Part shown: one piece after another, positions 1 to 13,140 of the stretch | Layout: every line of letters starts with the position of its first letter | How positions within the stretch are numbered: the stretch's first letter is position 1 | Assembly: GCF_040436345.1 (NCBI RefSeq) | Contig: NC_133227.1 | Span: 21,016,671 to 21,080,670, forward strand | Direction of reading: 5' to 3' | Length of the DNA: 64,000 bases | Origin: Pagrus major | Taxonomy: Eukaryota > Chordata > Actinopteri > Spariformes > Sparidae | The notes under the pieces: model-generated | What the model was told of the DNA's origin: nothing | What the model saw: the letters and a program-made list of their open reading frames with translations, nothing else | The model's database searches: none | Made by a program: the position numbers and the translations under genes

Positions 1-639
1 AGTTAGTGAGTGGAGTTCACCACTAAGATTAGCACTAAAACATTAATAATCTGCAGGAAATTAGCTGATTAGATGGTGAGTAGAAGCAAAATACAAACTG
101 TGACATACAGGGGACAGATTCTGTGAGACAAGAGTGAAGTTTTTTTAATAATACTACAGATGTGAGCTAAGCGTTGGTCAGCCTGTCAGGTGGCCAGCCA
201 GTCACCCACACACACACTCAGCCAGGCAGCCAGACTCAGGACAAGAGCAGAGGAAGTTGTTATTATGGAGGAAGCCAGGGCGTCTTAAAGCCATTATATG
301 CCCCTCAGAGAGAGGCAGTCGGAGGCAACACAGCTGACTGAAGCGCTTCAAAGCAGGAAGGAGTCCAGCCACCACCTCCACCTCCACCAGCCTACATGTT
401 GAAGGGGAAGTGAGGAGTTTACAGGGTGAGATGGGGGCTACAGCGCAGGGTGGATAAGAGGAGATACAAGGGTATTCGGATGGAAGGAGATGATTTTATA
501 GGATTTCTTTTGTTTTACCAGAAATGTTCTAGCTATGCAGACAGTTTTATTCAGTTTCATGTACATAATAGACGTGAATATATTTTGGTGCTAACAGCAT
601 TAAAAAACGATGCTATAAAACGTTTTAACAGCGACAAGT

Positions 640-805
640 TTTTCCAGGAGGAAAGTCCCACTTGTCCGTTTGTATCTTGGTTGGTTTGTCAGCAGGATTA
701 CACAAAAGCTACTGAACAGATTTCCACGACACTTGTGGGATTTTTGGTGCGAATCCACATAAATGGATGAGATCCAGGATTTTTTTCTCACTTTCTTTGA
801 CATTG
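640..805 (-). repeat. Retroelement-type tail repeat, left copy
   Basis: Read on the minus strand, this segment contains a run of AAAGAAAGTGAGAAAAAAA, then GTGGAAATCTGTTCAGTAG, then TGTGTAATCCTGCTGACAAA. The same blocks occur in the same order on the plus strand at about 1137-1308, so the two copies form an inverted pair with a spacer of about 330 bp. This tail type is widespread in fish genomes as the 3' part of SINE/LINE-like elements. The exact family is not assigned. Confidence 0.6.
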
Positions 806-1136
806 CAAGATGTGGAAAAAAAGGCATGGAACAATCGTATTTATAGGTGGCTGGTATCAATGAGTGAGTACAATCTGGTGCTGATCTTAGATCTGGTGAG
901 TTTAGAGGTGCAATATTTAAGTATTTTACTGCAAAACATTCAAAGAAAACAACTTAAATTGTCAAAAGAAAGTGAAGTCAAAGATGTCTACTGAAGTTAG
1001 AACTAGAATGGCAGTCTGTAGAGTGCAAACCTCCACCCTACAGTCCCCTTTTCCCTACCAGCCTCCTAAATAAGCCTAAAATGTCATCAAGATCCATGCT
1101 TTATTCACTGAGAAATTAACAAGAATGTCTCACAAT

Positions 1137-1308
1137 ATTAAAGAAAGTGAGAAAAAAAAAAAGTTAATGGAGTCTATTTTGGGCCGGGACCCATCGTCCA
1201 TCCAAGTTTTGTGGAAATCAGTTCAGTGGTTTCTGTGTAATCCTGCTGACAAACCAACCAACAAACGGACACAAGTGAAAACATTACCTTCTTGGCGCAG
1301 GTAATAAT
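1137..1308 (+). repeat. Retroelement-type tail repeat, right copy
   Basis: This is the plus-strand partner of the repeat at 640-805. It contains GTGGAAATCAGTTCAGTGG and TGTGTAATCCTGCTGACAAA, and ends in a CTTGGCGCAGGTAATAATT tail that resembles the 3' ends of common teleost retroelements. The family name is inferred only at class level. Confidence 0.6.
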
Positions 1309-4300
1309 TAAATGTGAAAGCTAATTCTTGATAAAATAAAAAAGTATTTTTGTAAACTCAAGCTCTGAAAACAACCTTTGACACGGGACGATTATTTTTG
1401 CAATGTGGAGCATTGCAGCGGATGAGAAATTATCCGAAGGGAGGATGTTTGTGGTGGGATGGGATGGAGCAGGAAGGGAGGAAGTGATGGTGGTGAGTTA
1501 TAGCAGGGCTTAAGGATGTAAAGTAGTGGGTGAAGGATGGAGAAGGAAGGTCTGAAGGAAGGGAAAATGGCTTTGGCTGTGGACTGAAGGCGTAAACACA
1601 AGAGGAAGAAGAGTTGAGTGGGCAGAAACAGACCACTTCCTGTCCCATTTTCAACATAAAAAAAACTGAACAAGTGTTGGGAATATTCAGAAAGTATCAG
1701 GCGATTGTCATATACCTGATTAGCCCTTTCCTACTCATAAGTATCTTTTTCCTCCCCAATAATCCCAGCATCCTTTTGCCTATTACCTCCATTTTGTTGG
1801 TGTCCTTCGCGCCTTTTTATTTTCTCTCCATCTTGCCCTCCTCATCCCTCTGCCTGTTTTTTTTCCTCTTACGTTTCCTACCTCACCCCTCCCTTCCCTC
1901 TTCGCCAGTCGCCCTCACCTCCTCCTCCTCCGCCGCCTCTCCTCTCCAGCACCTGTGCCCCTGCGGAGGGGGAGTTCCAGAGAAGAGGAAACCCCCGGGG
2001 CAGCCAGGCACCTCACAGATGGTTAGCAAATTACACCTTCATTACCTCTCCTCTCCTCTTCCTCTCTTCCTCCGGCCAGCGCTTCACAATGACTCGCTGT
2101 TCCTGTGACACCTCACATCTGTCAGCGGCTGACCTGCTGTCTGCTCATAAAAATAGCAGCTAGTTAGGGAAAAGTCTTGAAAAAATGAAACCACAATGCT
2201 GCTTTTATCTTGCGTTCGTGTCGACCACAAGGACACGTCGCTTTATGGCAGTTAGTCAGTAAACTGTTGTAGAAAACGACACATAACACAGGTAGTAAGA
2301 CATGAACGCAGCCCAGGAGGCATTATGTAGAGTGTAACCTGTAATCAATCATTAGAAGTAGGCTTGTTTATACACTGGAAAAAAATGACAAGCTCAGTAA
2401 TTTAATTTTCCAGTCTTTTTTTTTTTTCAGTGTAATATGTTACTACACAGGGACATATTTGCTAAATCCAGCCAATTTAACTTATTGAGCATAGTAATGT
2501 GTCTTTAAACCATAGCGAGGAAATGTAATTGAATTTTTAAAAGTTGCCTGAAGACTTTTCTTTGTGTTTGTAATGTAATTTCCCTGAAAAAAAGTTACGT
2601 TATCCCCCCAAAATTGCGTTTATTGAAACCAGGATCGAACACAAGCGATTAAACTATAAAATATCCTGAAATTAGCTTCGTATACTAGATTTTTTTGCTC
2701 TGCGCAGCGTTATCCGCAGGCATACGTTGAACTTGTCGCACATGTTTGTTTTGGTCTGCTGGGGGAACGGGGGAAACAGAAATTACATTTTGTCAGGCAA
2801 CAGAAATTTTCATTAATAAATCACGGTCGTTAACGAGTCATATTAGGTAATAATTTAAACAATATCACTTTACAAATAGTCGGGTGAGTTATGGGAACAA
2901 CGTCTTTCATTTGGCTCACTCTGAGGGCTCAGGCTCCATTTCCAGAGAGATCTTTACACATCGTCTCTGGTGGAGTGGAAAGTGAACGTGTCAAAAAGAG
3001 TGGGGAGGTAGAATAATAAAACAGTCTGATAGAAAGCTGCTCATGGGGACTATAAAATGGAGCACTAATCATGATTCATTGAGGTCTGATGTATAACATA
3101 ACATCAGCCTGAGAAATCTGGGGTTTTTTTGTTGTCATTTTATAAAATAAGACGATTTGTCTTGAATAAAACTTCCAGCTCTGTGTGATTTTTGAAGAAA
3201 GTCCAGACAAAACTCGTGTAACGTAATACTTTACACGGCTGTAAGGGGAAATTAACCATTGATGGACACGTTTCCTCTGAATAGTAGTCGTTATTTAGAT
3301 CAAATGAGACGAAAATGTGATTAGTGCTATAACTTATAACTACAGTAACTTGTTCATGGCATGTCTTGTATAATCAACCTATGAACATTTGAATAAGTCA
3401 CTAAAACCTGAAAATAAGTTGACATTTTGCACTTACGCTTCCGTTTTTATGAATGGGCATTGTACGCAAGCATATAGCATTTTCAGCTAATACGTCAGCA
3501 AATACCCCACTACCAATACTCTAAATTTACGCCTTGTCTTGTCGCTTTCTCTTCATATTGACTGTCGTAAATGCAATACTATATTCCAACTGAAACACCT
3601 CATGATGTTGCATCACTATATTTTAATCATATCCTCATAGTAACAGCATGAGGAAATAGGCTAGCCGGATGTAACGTTTTTTTACTGTTAGCATTTGTGT
3701 TCAGGTTTCTACCTTATTTTAGCTGATACGCCTGAATTAACAACTTTTGCTTATAAGTTACAAAGTGTTTATTTGTTGTGCATTTGCTGAAATAAAATAA
3801 TTTCAACTCAAGTTGTGTTTCTCACAGGTGTTGCTAGCTACTTAAGCTAGTTGTTAAATTGTGCGCTAGCTATCTAGCAGAGTTGGGATTAGGAGGCCTT
3901 GGTTGTAATGGTTTAATATGTTTTTGGCGTTGGCTTTTTTTTGGGTTATTTAACTTTCTATTCAGTTTTTTAAAGAATATTAACACAAATTAAAATTAAG
4001 TATGAAAAAAATAAAATAAATAAAGACATTTGAAAAAAGAAATTATTCACAGACAAGAACCAAACCACACAGACTAAACAGAGGCCCATAACAACTATAA
4101 TTTGAGAGTCCACCAGCACATCAGCAGTCTTTGGAAAAGTCATCAACTTACCCACTCGGGGAGCTAAAGTAAAGTCTAAATAAATTAGCCTCATGCCACC
4201 TTTAAAATAATTTACAGAAAATTAATTATTCACAATATCCAAAGGAGATTATACATCCAGCATTTGCTTTTTTTTTTTACAAATGTCATTTGCACATCAG

Positions 4301-6729
4301 CATGAGAAGACTCCCCACTGTGATAACATGTCTCCCATGGTTTGAATATTTGGCATGACAGACGGTATTAGCGCATACGTTACATCACTGTTCAGGGACA
4401 TCCTGGCTTAAACAACTCACATGTACACACTGTGTGTAAAGTTGAACAGCACACTGAAAAGTTTGTATCTTAAATGAGGCTTTTTTTCTGCCCAAAAAGT
4501 GAAAAATAACATTCTGACTAATGGGAACTGAAAATTTACTTAGAAGCCCCTCCAAGCGCTCCTAATTAAAGATCTGCGGTTCTGGTTGCATACAGTCTTA
4601 AGGTTACCAGCTGTTTGTTAATTTGCAATGACCACTGGCTGACTCACACACCCTGTATCTTATTTCCATGCCTCCTCCAGCCCAGCGTGAAAGCACAGGG
4701 CCCAGTGCACCCATTAGGCAAGCCGAGGAAGGCATGGAATAATAATGAATGCACCTCACACGCATGAGCAACTAAAGCCCCCCCCACCGCCGCCAATGCC
4801 GCCACTGCTGGTGGGTTTTCCAGGAGGTATTTCCATCATGTAAAATGTATGTCTCTCTCACTCCAACAACTCTGCATCCGCTGTGACTCCCTGTTTTTAG
4901 CGCCTACTTATTTCTGTGTCCCAAAGGTCGCTCGAGTTTTACTTCACATCTTGAATCCATCATCTTTATCCGTATTTTTATCGTCATTGGCATCGTTTAT
5001 TAATCACAGCGGTCGAGTCACTGTATCTAATCGTTGTTCAGCATTTAGTTTGCTCATCTTCTGCTAATTTTGAGGTGAAAGTCTTTTGTTTCTATGATGT
5101 CACGATGAGTTTTCAGTCAAAGCTTTTCACTTTTTAAAAATGTTTATGATTGTTTTCCATTACTGTATGATTGTGTAGCTTTATTATATGCTTTACTGTT
5201 GTGCAAACAAACTAATCAGACCTATTTTGCAGAGGAGAAAACAGTCCTGCCTCTGGCCATTATATCTCCCCTCCATGTCATGCCGTGATCCTGGCATCTC
5301 CACGTATGTAGTCTGCCATCTTGGATTAAATATATAACAACAGACCTGGCTCCAGACTGTTATTAATACCGCTAAAGCAAAAATAATGGCATTGGAAGGC
5401 AGCTGCTGGATTGAGCAGCACATTTAAGAGAGCGGAAAATCAGAAGGAAATTATTTCCTCACAGCTTTACTATGCAGCTTTGCACACTGGTGGCGCTAAA
5501 CGAGTTGGTACGAGATTTTTTTTAAATCATTCTGCATTTATTTCATGTGCTGTCGGGATACTGAGTGAAGGAAGTTGGACGGTTTGTGACAGACAGAAGC
5601 TTTAACGTCAAACATGTGGCTTTTAATGCAGGTGCGCAGCTATGCAGCGAACTAGACACACTTCCAATGCAGCGACAGTTGGCTTTTGGGATTTTCACTG
5701 GGAAAAAACATGATTACACATCAGAAAAAGATGCGATTTTATAAAGAAAAGTTAGAAAAAAGGTGTACAGTAAATTAATACAAACTAAGGAAAACAATCC
5801 CTCTTCCTGATTCGGTTGAATAATGGCAGGCGCGCCTCCTTTGCGCCGTAAGTCATCCTATGTTTTGTGGGAAGGATCGAGCGGGGTGGCAGGTGAAATA
5901 GCAAAGTGAAAGTGGGACCCAGGAAACCAATATATGCGTGGAAGGTGTCATTTTTCTACTACTTCACTTGAATGAAGTAAGCAAAAAGTTGCTTGGAAGA
6001 AAGTATCATCAGAGAAAGTTCATCATTAAATCCCTGTGAGATGACCAACACCGGAATGATAATCTAGTACACAAGTGGTTTGCTTGCATATAAAGTCATG
6101 TGAAAGGCACAACTAGACTTGAATTCACCTGGAAGCAGTGGAAATTGATCCGAAGATGTCCACACAAGTTGAAAATGTTTGAATTTGGGGGGAAATGTCA
6201 TGTGTGTCACGGTGGCTTTTAAAATCTGCTTCATAAACGTACAGAAGCAGCTCACACTCTCAGAGGTTGACTTGCAGACTAAGGTAGCACTGGTGCTCTC
6301 TCAAAACTGAAAAACTGACATATTTGGTATCTCTGGAAACTTTTCGACCCCCTCGTTGAAATTCTGAAATAGTTCTGTTCGGCTGCACTGCACAACTTTG
6401 CACTGACCGACCAACCACCAGGGTCGGTGGGTTTAAGAGTTCATCACCAGCGGCATCGTAACATAAAGTGAAGGTTGAAGATCTTAAAAAGGAGAGAGCA
6501 GACGCGTGGATGAGACAAAGCGACAGTGCAGAGAGGCTGTGGAGCTGATGGAGACTCAGACGGGGAGATGGAGATAAAGTAGGGAGAACCCACAGCAGGC
6601 CAGAAGTCCTCCAAAGCTACTGCAGTGGAGTGACAATGAGAGAGGAGAGAGTATGAGTCATACACAAACCCCTCCCTCTCTCCTTCTCTCTCTCTCTGTC
6701 TTTTCTCCCTAGCACCCCCCCGCCATCGA

Positions 6730-6750
6730 CCCCCCCCCCCCCCCCCCCCC
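6730..6750 (+). repeat. Poly-C tract of 21 bases
   Basis: Twenty-one consecutive cytosines follow a shorter C7 run at about 6714. On the minus strand this is a G21 tract able to form G-quadruplex structures. Tracts of this kind are often length-variable and error-prone in sequencing, so the exact count is uncertain. Confidence 0.85.
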
Positions 6751-7630
6751 GCCTACAGCGCTGATGTAGCCGGGTTACGTCGATCCTGACTCATTCATTC
6801 ACAGCCGAGTCTCGAGCCTACTTTTGTTATACAGATGAAATTGTGCTACTTAAGAGACCATCACCGCTCTCATTATAGTGCTCTGACATACTTTACCGCT
6901 CTGGCTGCTGGAGCTTGGAGCTCCATTCATAAAAATGCTCCAGTCTCCAGTCTCCAGAGTATGTGCAGAGGAAGAAGCCACACACATCTCCAATCCCTTA
7001 TTTGGTTGTGTCGCGTTGCTGAACGGGTCGAGACTGAGTGTGTGTCACTGTTAGGGTTTGGTGTTTGATCCCCCTGCACTGACGGCACTGTAACACTCTT
7101 TGGGGTTAAATTCCTATGAATGTGCTCCGTCTCTCCTCCATCATATCTGGGCTTCACCGTCATGGAGCTTCACCTCTGTTTCTCATTTTTTTTCCCTCCT
7201 CCTCCCCCTCGTCCTCTCTCTCAGTGGAGGAGCATCTACCTCCATGTGGTTCGCTCATCTCCTTTTCTTCCTCTCCTTCTCTCTCTGGTTAGCTCATCTC
7301 ATCTCTAGGCAGTCAGCTTTGCAGGCAGCTAATTATAGGCCACGCTGTGGAGCGCAGGGCCGATGTGACAGCATGCTGTGTTTGTGTGTCTGTGTCTGTG
7401 GACTGTATGTATGTGTGCTTACGTGTGTTAACTGCAGACACGTATATGTCACTGTTTGCCCGTTCGTCTCGTCATACGTCTCTCTGGATGTGAGGAGGGC
7501 GTCTGCTCGTTTCCGCCCGTGTGTCCTTTTACATCTAATCTATGACCAATTTGACTTTTAGACCCTCACGGCGGGTATCTGTGGAATGTACTCCATTACT
7601 GAGGGTCCTCACGAGTATAATAATACTTAA

Positions 7631-7667
7631 GTGTGCGTGCATGCATGTGTGTGTGCGTGTGCGTGTG
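7631..7667. repeat. GT/GC alternating dinucleotide tract
   Basis: An imperfect GTGTGCGTGCATGCATGTGT-type alternating purine-pyrimidine tract with no associated gene. Confidence 0.75.
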
Positions 7668-9610
7668 GACGAGCCACCAGGAGGATATCCAATCCCAGCC
7701 CCTCCCACACTGTACTGCAGCTCTGACCTCATACAAGGTGGAGGCAGAGACAACCAGGGTCTGATGACTGCAACGAGCGTGCACACGCACGTGCACACAC
7801 TCATACATATGGTCTATATGGCAAAGTAACCAGATATGAACATAATGTAAGCACATACAGTATGTACCACAAATGCATGCTACATACAGCACTGTGCATA
7901 CTTTTATCAGTTACTACATATATCTGTATTTATAGTTATTTACATCCTGGTCAGGCTTCGATCGTCCCTTTGTGTCGTGTCTTAAATCTGGTGATATTAA
8001 ACTGAATTTTGCAAACAGCAAATTACAGACCAGTTTGAGCTTCGAGTCCATCACAATTAATGATCTTGTGATCTAAAAATGAAATAAAGTATCTCCCATT
8101 GATATATTTTCACCTCATAAATATGATATGGATGATATGGATATGGTTAACATGTGAGCTCTTTAGACACCTGCAGACAGAGAGCAATGTTAGCATTTCA
8201 CCTCGCAGATGTAAGTCTGTTCTCTCTCCTTTTTAGCTTTTCTTTGGTCTCTACCAACTCCACAGGGAAATGTCTAGCTCTTAGTTGCTAAATGTTCCCT
8301 CTGTTCATCACTAACTTTGTAAATTATGTACAACGATATGTCAGGTTGAAACAGTCTGCACCAAATCAGTAAAGTTGTGGGCAGTCGAACCAAAACAATG
8401 AGCTGAAAGACACTAAAGATTATTATTGGCAACTGATTTCGCCTCAGCTGTTCTCTTTTGCCGCTAAATGCTCCAGGATGTCCACCCTGTCTGTTGTGGG
8501 CCGTAAAACTAAAACAGCTAAGCTAGAAAATGCGTCCACTGATGGATCTCTGTTGGTTTAAACGGGGATAAATGTAGCTTTAATTTTGGTATAAGAGTGA
8601 TACTGCACATCCAGATGTGCTGATATAGAAAATAACGGACTCTGCAGCTGCTTCACATCAGTGTAGCCTGCCGCTGCTTTGTCCATAATTTTTGTCCATC
8701 GGGGAACTTTGTATTGTATTATGACCTGAATGTCTAATCATGAGGGGGAGGAAATGGCGGTGCAGTCACAGGCCAGATGACTGCCAGTGGCCCCAGTGTG
8801 AGACTGCATTTCAACATTTGTAAGCATGATACCACTGGATATTTTTAAGGAGACCTAGGGACAAACTCAAGCCGTGTTCGTGGTGACTAACACCGGGTAT
8901 TTTTTAGGAGAAGTTGGGACATCGCCAGCCCTGTTTCTAGTGACGAAGCAGGCGTTTTCAGCAAGACTTTGAGACATCTAACCCTAACCAAGTGGTTTTG
9001 GTGCCTAACCAGACCATAAGCACAGCGCTGTCACAACATAGGAAGTTGCAACATAAAGAAATGTAAAGTTTCAACATTTATTTGGCAAGTGTGTCAGTTA
9101 TCGCTTACTTAGGTCTTGGGTTTGGACATTTTTACTTACCTAGGAAATGTGAAATTCAAAAAATGTCACTGGATAAACTTAAAACATATGTGATGAATAT
9201 CAACATATTTACCTGCGTGTGCTGCAAAAGCCACATTTTAATGAACACTGCTCTGTTAAAGTCACGTTAACACCGCATTACAGCCAAAAATATGACCCAG
9301 TTCCAATAAATCCATCAGATTCATGTTGAGATTGGCCTAATTATCACATGAAAAACTGTGTGACATCTCACTGTATTCATACTTAGCCTAGACTCTTCCT
9401 ATAAAGCAGGTGAAGGTGACACAGGGAGGAAGTGTCCGCTCTATACAGAGGCAGAGAATGTGCACATGGATTTCTCAATGAATGAAACAAGGTTGCGTCC
9501 ATTCATACATTACGCACATAGGCGCATAGACAGACAGACAATGGCAACAGCTCCACACGTAAAGGATGAGATCAGCAGTCAGTGTGTATCTGTTCGGATG
9601 CCATGGGAAC

Positions 9611-9660
9611 TCTCTCTCTCTCCTCCTCCTCCTCCTCCTCCTCCTCCTCCCTCTCTCTCT
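9611..9660 (+). repeat. (TC)n-(TCC)n-(CT)n compound microsatellite
   Basis: A pure pyrimidine run on the plus strand: five TC units, about ten TCC units, then five CT units. Reading frames across it (Ser/Leu/Pro-rich) are artefacts of the repeat. Confidence 0.9.
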
Positions 9661-9795
9661 TCTTTATCGCTCGCTCTTTCCTCCTCTCCTGCTCTGCGTC
9701 TGCCTCACGGCTTCCTGTGTCGTCCCCTCCCCCCACCGCAATAAAAGGAGAGAGGCCTGTTCATTCATGCATTCAGCCAGTCAGCTGAGCGAGGA

Positions 9796-9811
9796 GGGAG
9801 GGAGGGAGGGG
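9796..9811 (+). repeat. G-quadruplex motif (plus strand)
   Basis: GGGAGGGAGGGAGGGG fits the canonical four G-tract pattern with one-base loops. It lies inside a purine-rich block (9791-9860). Confidence 0.6.
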
Positions 9812-9978
9812 AGACAGAGATAAAATGAGAGGAGAGGAGAGGAAGAGGAAGAGGAGGAAGGCTTCCTCGCTGTGATGAATAGGTCACCTGTATTACATCA
9901 CTGATGGAGGATGGAGCGATGGAAAAGAAAAAAAAATAACAAAGGTAGGACAAAAAAAGACCAGACCCATCCTTTCCT

Positions 9979-10080
9979 TCTCTCTCTCTCTCTCTCTCTC
10001 TCTCTTCCTCATCCTCTTCCTCTCTGTCTCCTCCTCCTCCTCCTCCTCCCTCTGCCCTTCTCTCTCTCTCTCTCTCTCTT
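9979..10080 (+). repeat. (TC)n/(TCC)n homopyrimidine tract
   Basis: About 100 bp of nearly uninterrupted pyrimidine: (TC)n, TCC units, then (TC)n again. It has mirror-repeat character suitable for triplex (H-DNA) formation. Confidence 0.85.
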
Positions 10081-10187
10081 TCTCCCCTCTCCATCACCTC
10101 CTCCCCTCCCCATCCCGACAGTATGAGTCACAGACAGACCAGTTCCCTTGATGCACTGCGGAAACGTAATGTGACGTAGCCTCCATC

Positions 10188-10300
10188 CCTCCTTCCCTCC
10201 CTCCCTCCCTCGCCACACGCGTCCCTCCATCCCTCCCATTCATCCGCCCGTCGCTACCTCCCCTCCTCCCCCCTCCTCCCCCTCCTCCCTCCCTCCCATT
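10188..10300 (+). repeat. CCCTCC-rich tract with minus-strand G-quadruplex potential
   Basis: Repeated CCCTCC/CCTCCCC units form two blocks (10188-10211 and about 10257-10300). On the minus strand each gives more than four G3 tracts with short loops. Confidence 0.7.
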
Positions 10301-10742
10301 CATCCATCCTCCCGTCATAGCACAGCAAGTCTCCATTCACAAAAAAAAAAGCCCTGTGTGAGCCGAGAGTGAGACGGCAGGTGGATCCACACCAGCAGAA
10401 CGAACCCAAACTGTGTCACGCCATATTATAGAATATTACGCAGTACAATAACACAGTGCACAAATATAGATAATAACATAATACTGCAGTAATGCGTGTA
10501 CATTAATGATCAGCGCTTAAACCGTGAGAGCTCAGCAAAGAAAGCAGATTATGAAAAAAAAAAAAAATGAAATTCTTGGCAGATGGAGTGAATATCTTGG
10601 AGTTAGTTTCACCATGACTTTTGGGTTCAACCGTTAAGGTTGTGCAAGGTTTGTTGTTGCCATGGTTACAGCTTGTGCCGTCAAATATGAGCTAGATTGC
10701 CAAGAGCAGTGATTTGTAACAGTAATTAAACTGTTGACAGGA

Positions 10743-10743
<1 letters not shown>

Positions 10744-10774
<31 letters not shown>
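10744..10774 (+). repeat. (GT)n-(GC)n alternating tract
   Basis: Thirty-one bases of strictly alternating purine-pyrimidine, GT repeats followed by GCGCGCGCG. This is the sequence class most prone to Z-DNA. Confidence 0.85.
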
Positions 10775-12764
10775 AGGTGTCCGAGACAAGTCGGAGTTAA
10801 GAATGAGCTCAGAATCTAAAAACTGCGAAGAGAAAAGAATAAAACACAAAACACGTTGTCAAATTCAGCATGATACACTGTAATAGTTGGTACTGATGAA
10901 CAGAATATAATCCCATATCATGCAACACAACACAACAGTAGGTTTAGTCAATTAAAAACCATTAGGAGCGTTAGGGAGATTAGCTTCTAACCAGTAATCT
11001 TCAGAATTGATAAACAGTGTGGTGACTGCACTCCCTCATCTCTGACATCACCACAGGATGAAGTCATGGATAAACTCGCCTGATACGCCCGCATCTCATT
11101 AACCAAGCGCCGGCGTGCACAGACATTCATAACACAGACAACACAGCGGATTTTTTTGCGTTTTTGACATTCAGAAACGTCCGCAGGAACTCAAGTCGTC
11201 AGCAGTCTGTGGAGGTGAGGCGTAAAGTGAGAAACAAGGGTCATTTTTCATATAATAGACCAAATACTGCCAACCAGCATAAAAACTCAAGGGAGACATG
11301 TGATGACAGTACATTACTGTCAATGGAGAATTACCGGAAATACCATTATTTGTTATAGTTGCAAAATCTTGATATACTTTCATGGTAAATGACTGAAAAG
11401 GCCATAGTAAGCACATTGCATTGGCCTGATATAAGGTATTCTTATATGCAGCCTACCTTGCATTGAAGAAAACAATACAATTGATCATGCATGTTGAATA
11501 ATACTAACTAAAAAAAGCTTTAACCAGTATTTAACAAGTGATGTAAAACACCGACACTTTCCGAGCTCCCAGTCCGGAATGCTAGCTGCACGGCTAACTG
11601 AGCTAACTAGCTAACGGCACCTCCATTGAGCAGCAGTTAGCAGTTATTTGCTTTTTAGCATGAATTCGACAGGAGGCCAGTGCTTACTTATTGCGCCTTT
11701 AACATATCAACTTGAAGTAAATGTTGATTGCGCAACGTAATGGCGATAAAGTATTGACACCATCTGCATTTAGATTGATTCCATATGAGCCTCGCTTTCA
11801 TGACGCAGCTCTGTCTGCCACCATCTCATGGGGAAATGAAGGCTGACAGGCGACGCGGTGGAAACAATTCAGTTGTTTTTGCGTCAATAATAAACCCACT
11901 TGCAAATGGACAAATCAAGCGTCAAAAATACCTCATTGGCTCAGTCGGCATTGCTTCCTTTATCCCTGAGGTCAAACAAACACATCCAAAGCTTCTCTTT
12001 CCTTATTAAAAAAAATAATATTTCAAAATGTGCAATGCTTATATCCTAAATTTGCTACCTTGCTCTCTTCTTCTTCCTTTTTTTTGTTTGCACATCACTA
12101 TGCTTGTTTGCTTTGCTCTATACTACCTTTCAATTCCCCTTCCATCTTCGGAGATGTTTGACCTTTATGCAGCAACTCGGCTTGGTCTCATGTTATCATT
12201 AAGTGCACACAGAGACATAAAAATTGGACAATCCTGATAACAAATTGTGGATTAATTACGAGAAAAGCGACGGTTATCCGAGTACTCGACTGTGTTATCT
12301 GTCTCTGAACGTACGCAGAGTATCTGTCTGAGTATGTCTAATCCCTGTGATAACATCACTCTATACATGTTATAAAGGCTGACATCACTGAAGCGACCTA
12401 TGAATGAATGCTTCAGCGCGTCGAGCCTGATTTTATGAATGAATGGCTGACATTCAGGTTTGCCCTGCTGGTTGGCTGAAGACAGGAGGAGAGAAAATCT
12501 CAACGTACAGTATGATTCACCACAATAAAGTGTTAGGGAGGGGGTGGTGATGTCATCGGTGGTGGTGGGGGAGTCATCTGTGAGTCAGAGAGGAAAAAGA
12601 AGAGGAGGAGATGGAGGAGGAGGAGGAAGAGGATAAGGAAGAGAGGTGGGTAAAAAAAAAAAAAGAAGAAGGATTACATGGGGAGGTGGGGTACCTGCTG
12701 TGTGTGACCCATGGTAACAGGCAATGCTGGCCTGTGGATGACTCACCACTGCTTTACCAACTTC

Positions 12765-12827
12765 ACAAACACACACACACACACACACATACACACAAAA
12801 TACACAGGGATGCTCACGCCATGCACC

Positions 12828-12862
<35 letters not shown>
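12765..12862 (+). repeat. Two (AC)n microsatellites
   Basis: AC repeats at 12765-12797 and 12831-12862, separated by a short unique linker. The overlapping 139-codon minus frame is made of these repeats and is not a gene. Confidence 0.9.
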
Positions 12863-12865
<3 letters not shown>

Positions 12866-13106
12866 AAAAAAGATAAATAAATAAATCATGCAATGCACAC
12901 ACAGCCTGTTTCATGGCATTAGAAGCAATTATATTTCCACACGGCACAAACACACGTCGACCGACAGGACGCTCAGTCCGGCACATGCACGTATAGGCAC
13001 ACACTTACGCGCACTTACACACACGCCACATGAAGTGCAGGGAGAGGGGAGGGGAGGGTCAGGATGACTCACACATCAATGATAACACCCCTCCCCTTGC
13101 CCCAAT

Positions 13107-13140
13107 CACACGCACACACACACACACGCACACACACACA
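13107..13140 (+). repeat. (AC)n microsatellite with CGCA interruptions
   Basis: An AC-repeat tract interrupted by two CGCA steps. Confidence 0.85.

Noticed and set aside
1614-2108. A 164-codon plus-strand frame
   Set aside because: The translation is dominated by Leu/Phe/Ser/Pro from TTC/CTC-rich sequence, with no motif; treated as low-complexity.
9460-10336. Overlapping frames on both strands over the pyrimidine cluster
   Set aside because: They are translations of TC, TCC and CCCTCC repeats (poly-Ser/Leu/Pro or Arg/Glu/Gly).
12585-13004. A 139-codon minus frame
   Set aside because: Mostly (VC)n and poly-Pro from CA and GGA repeats.
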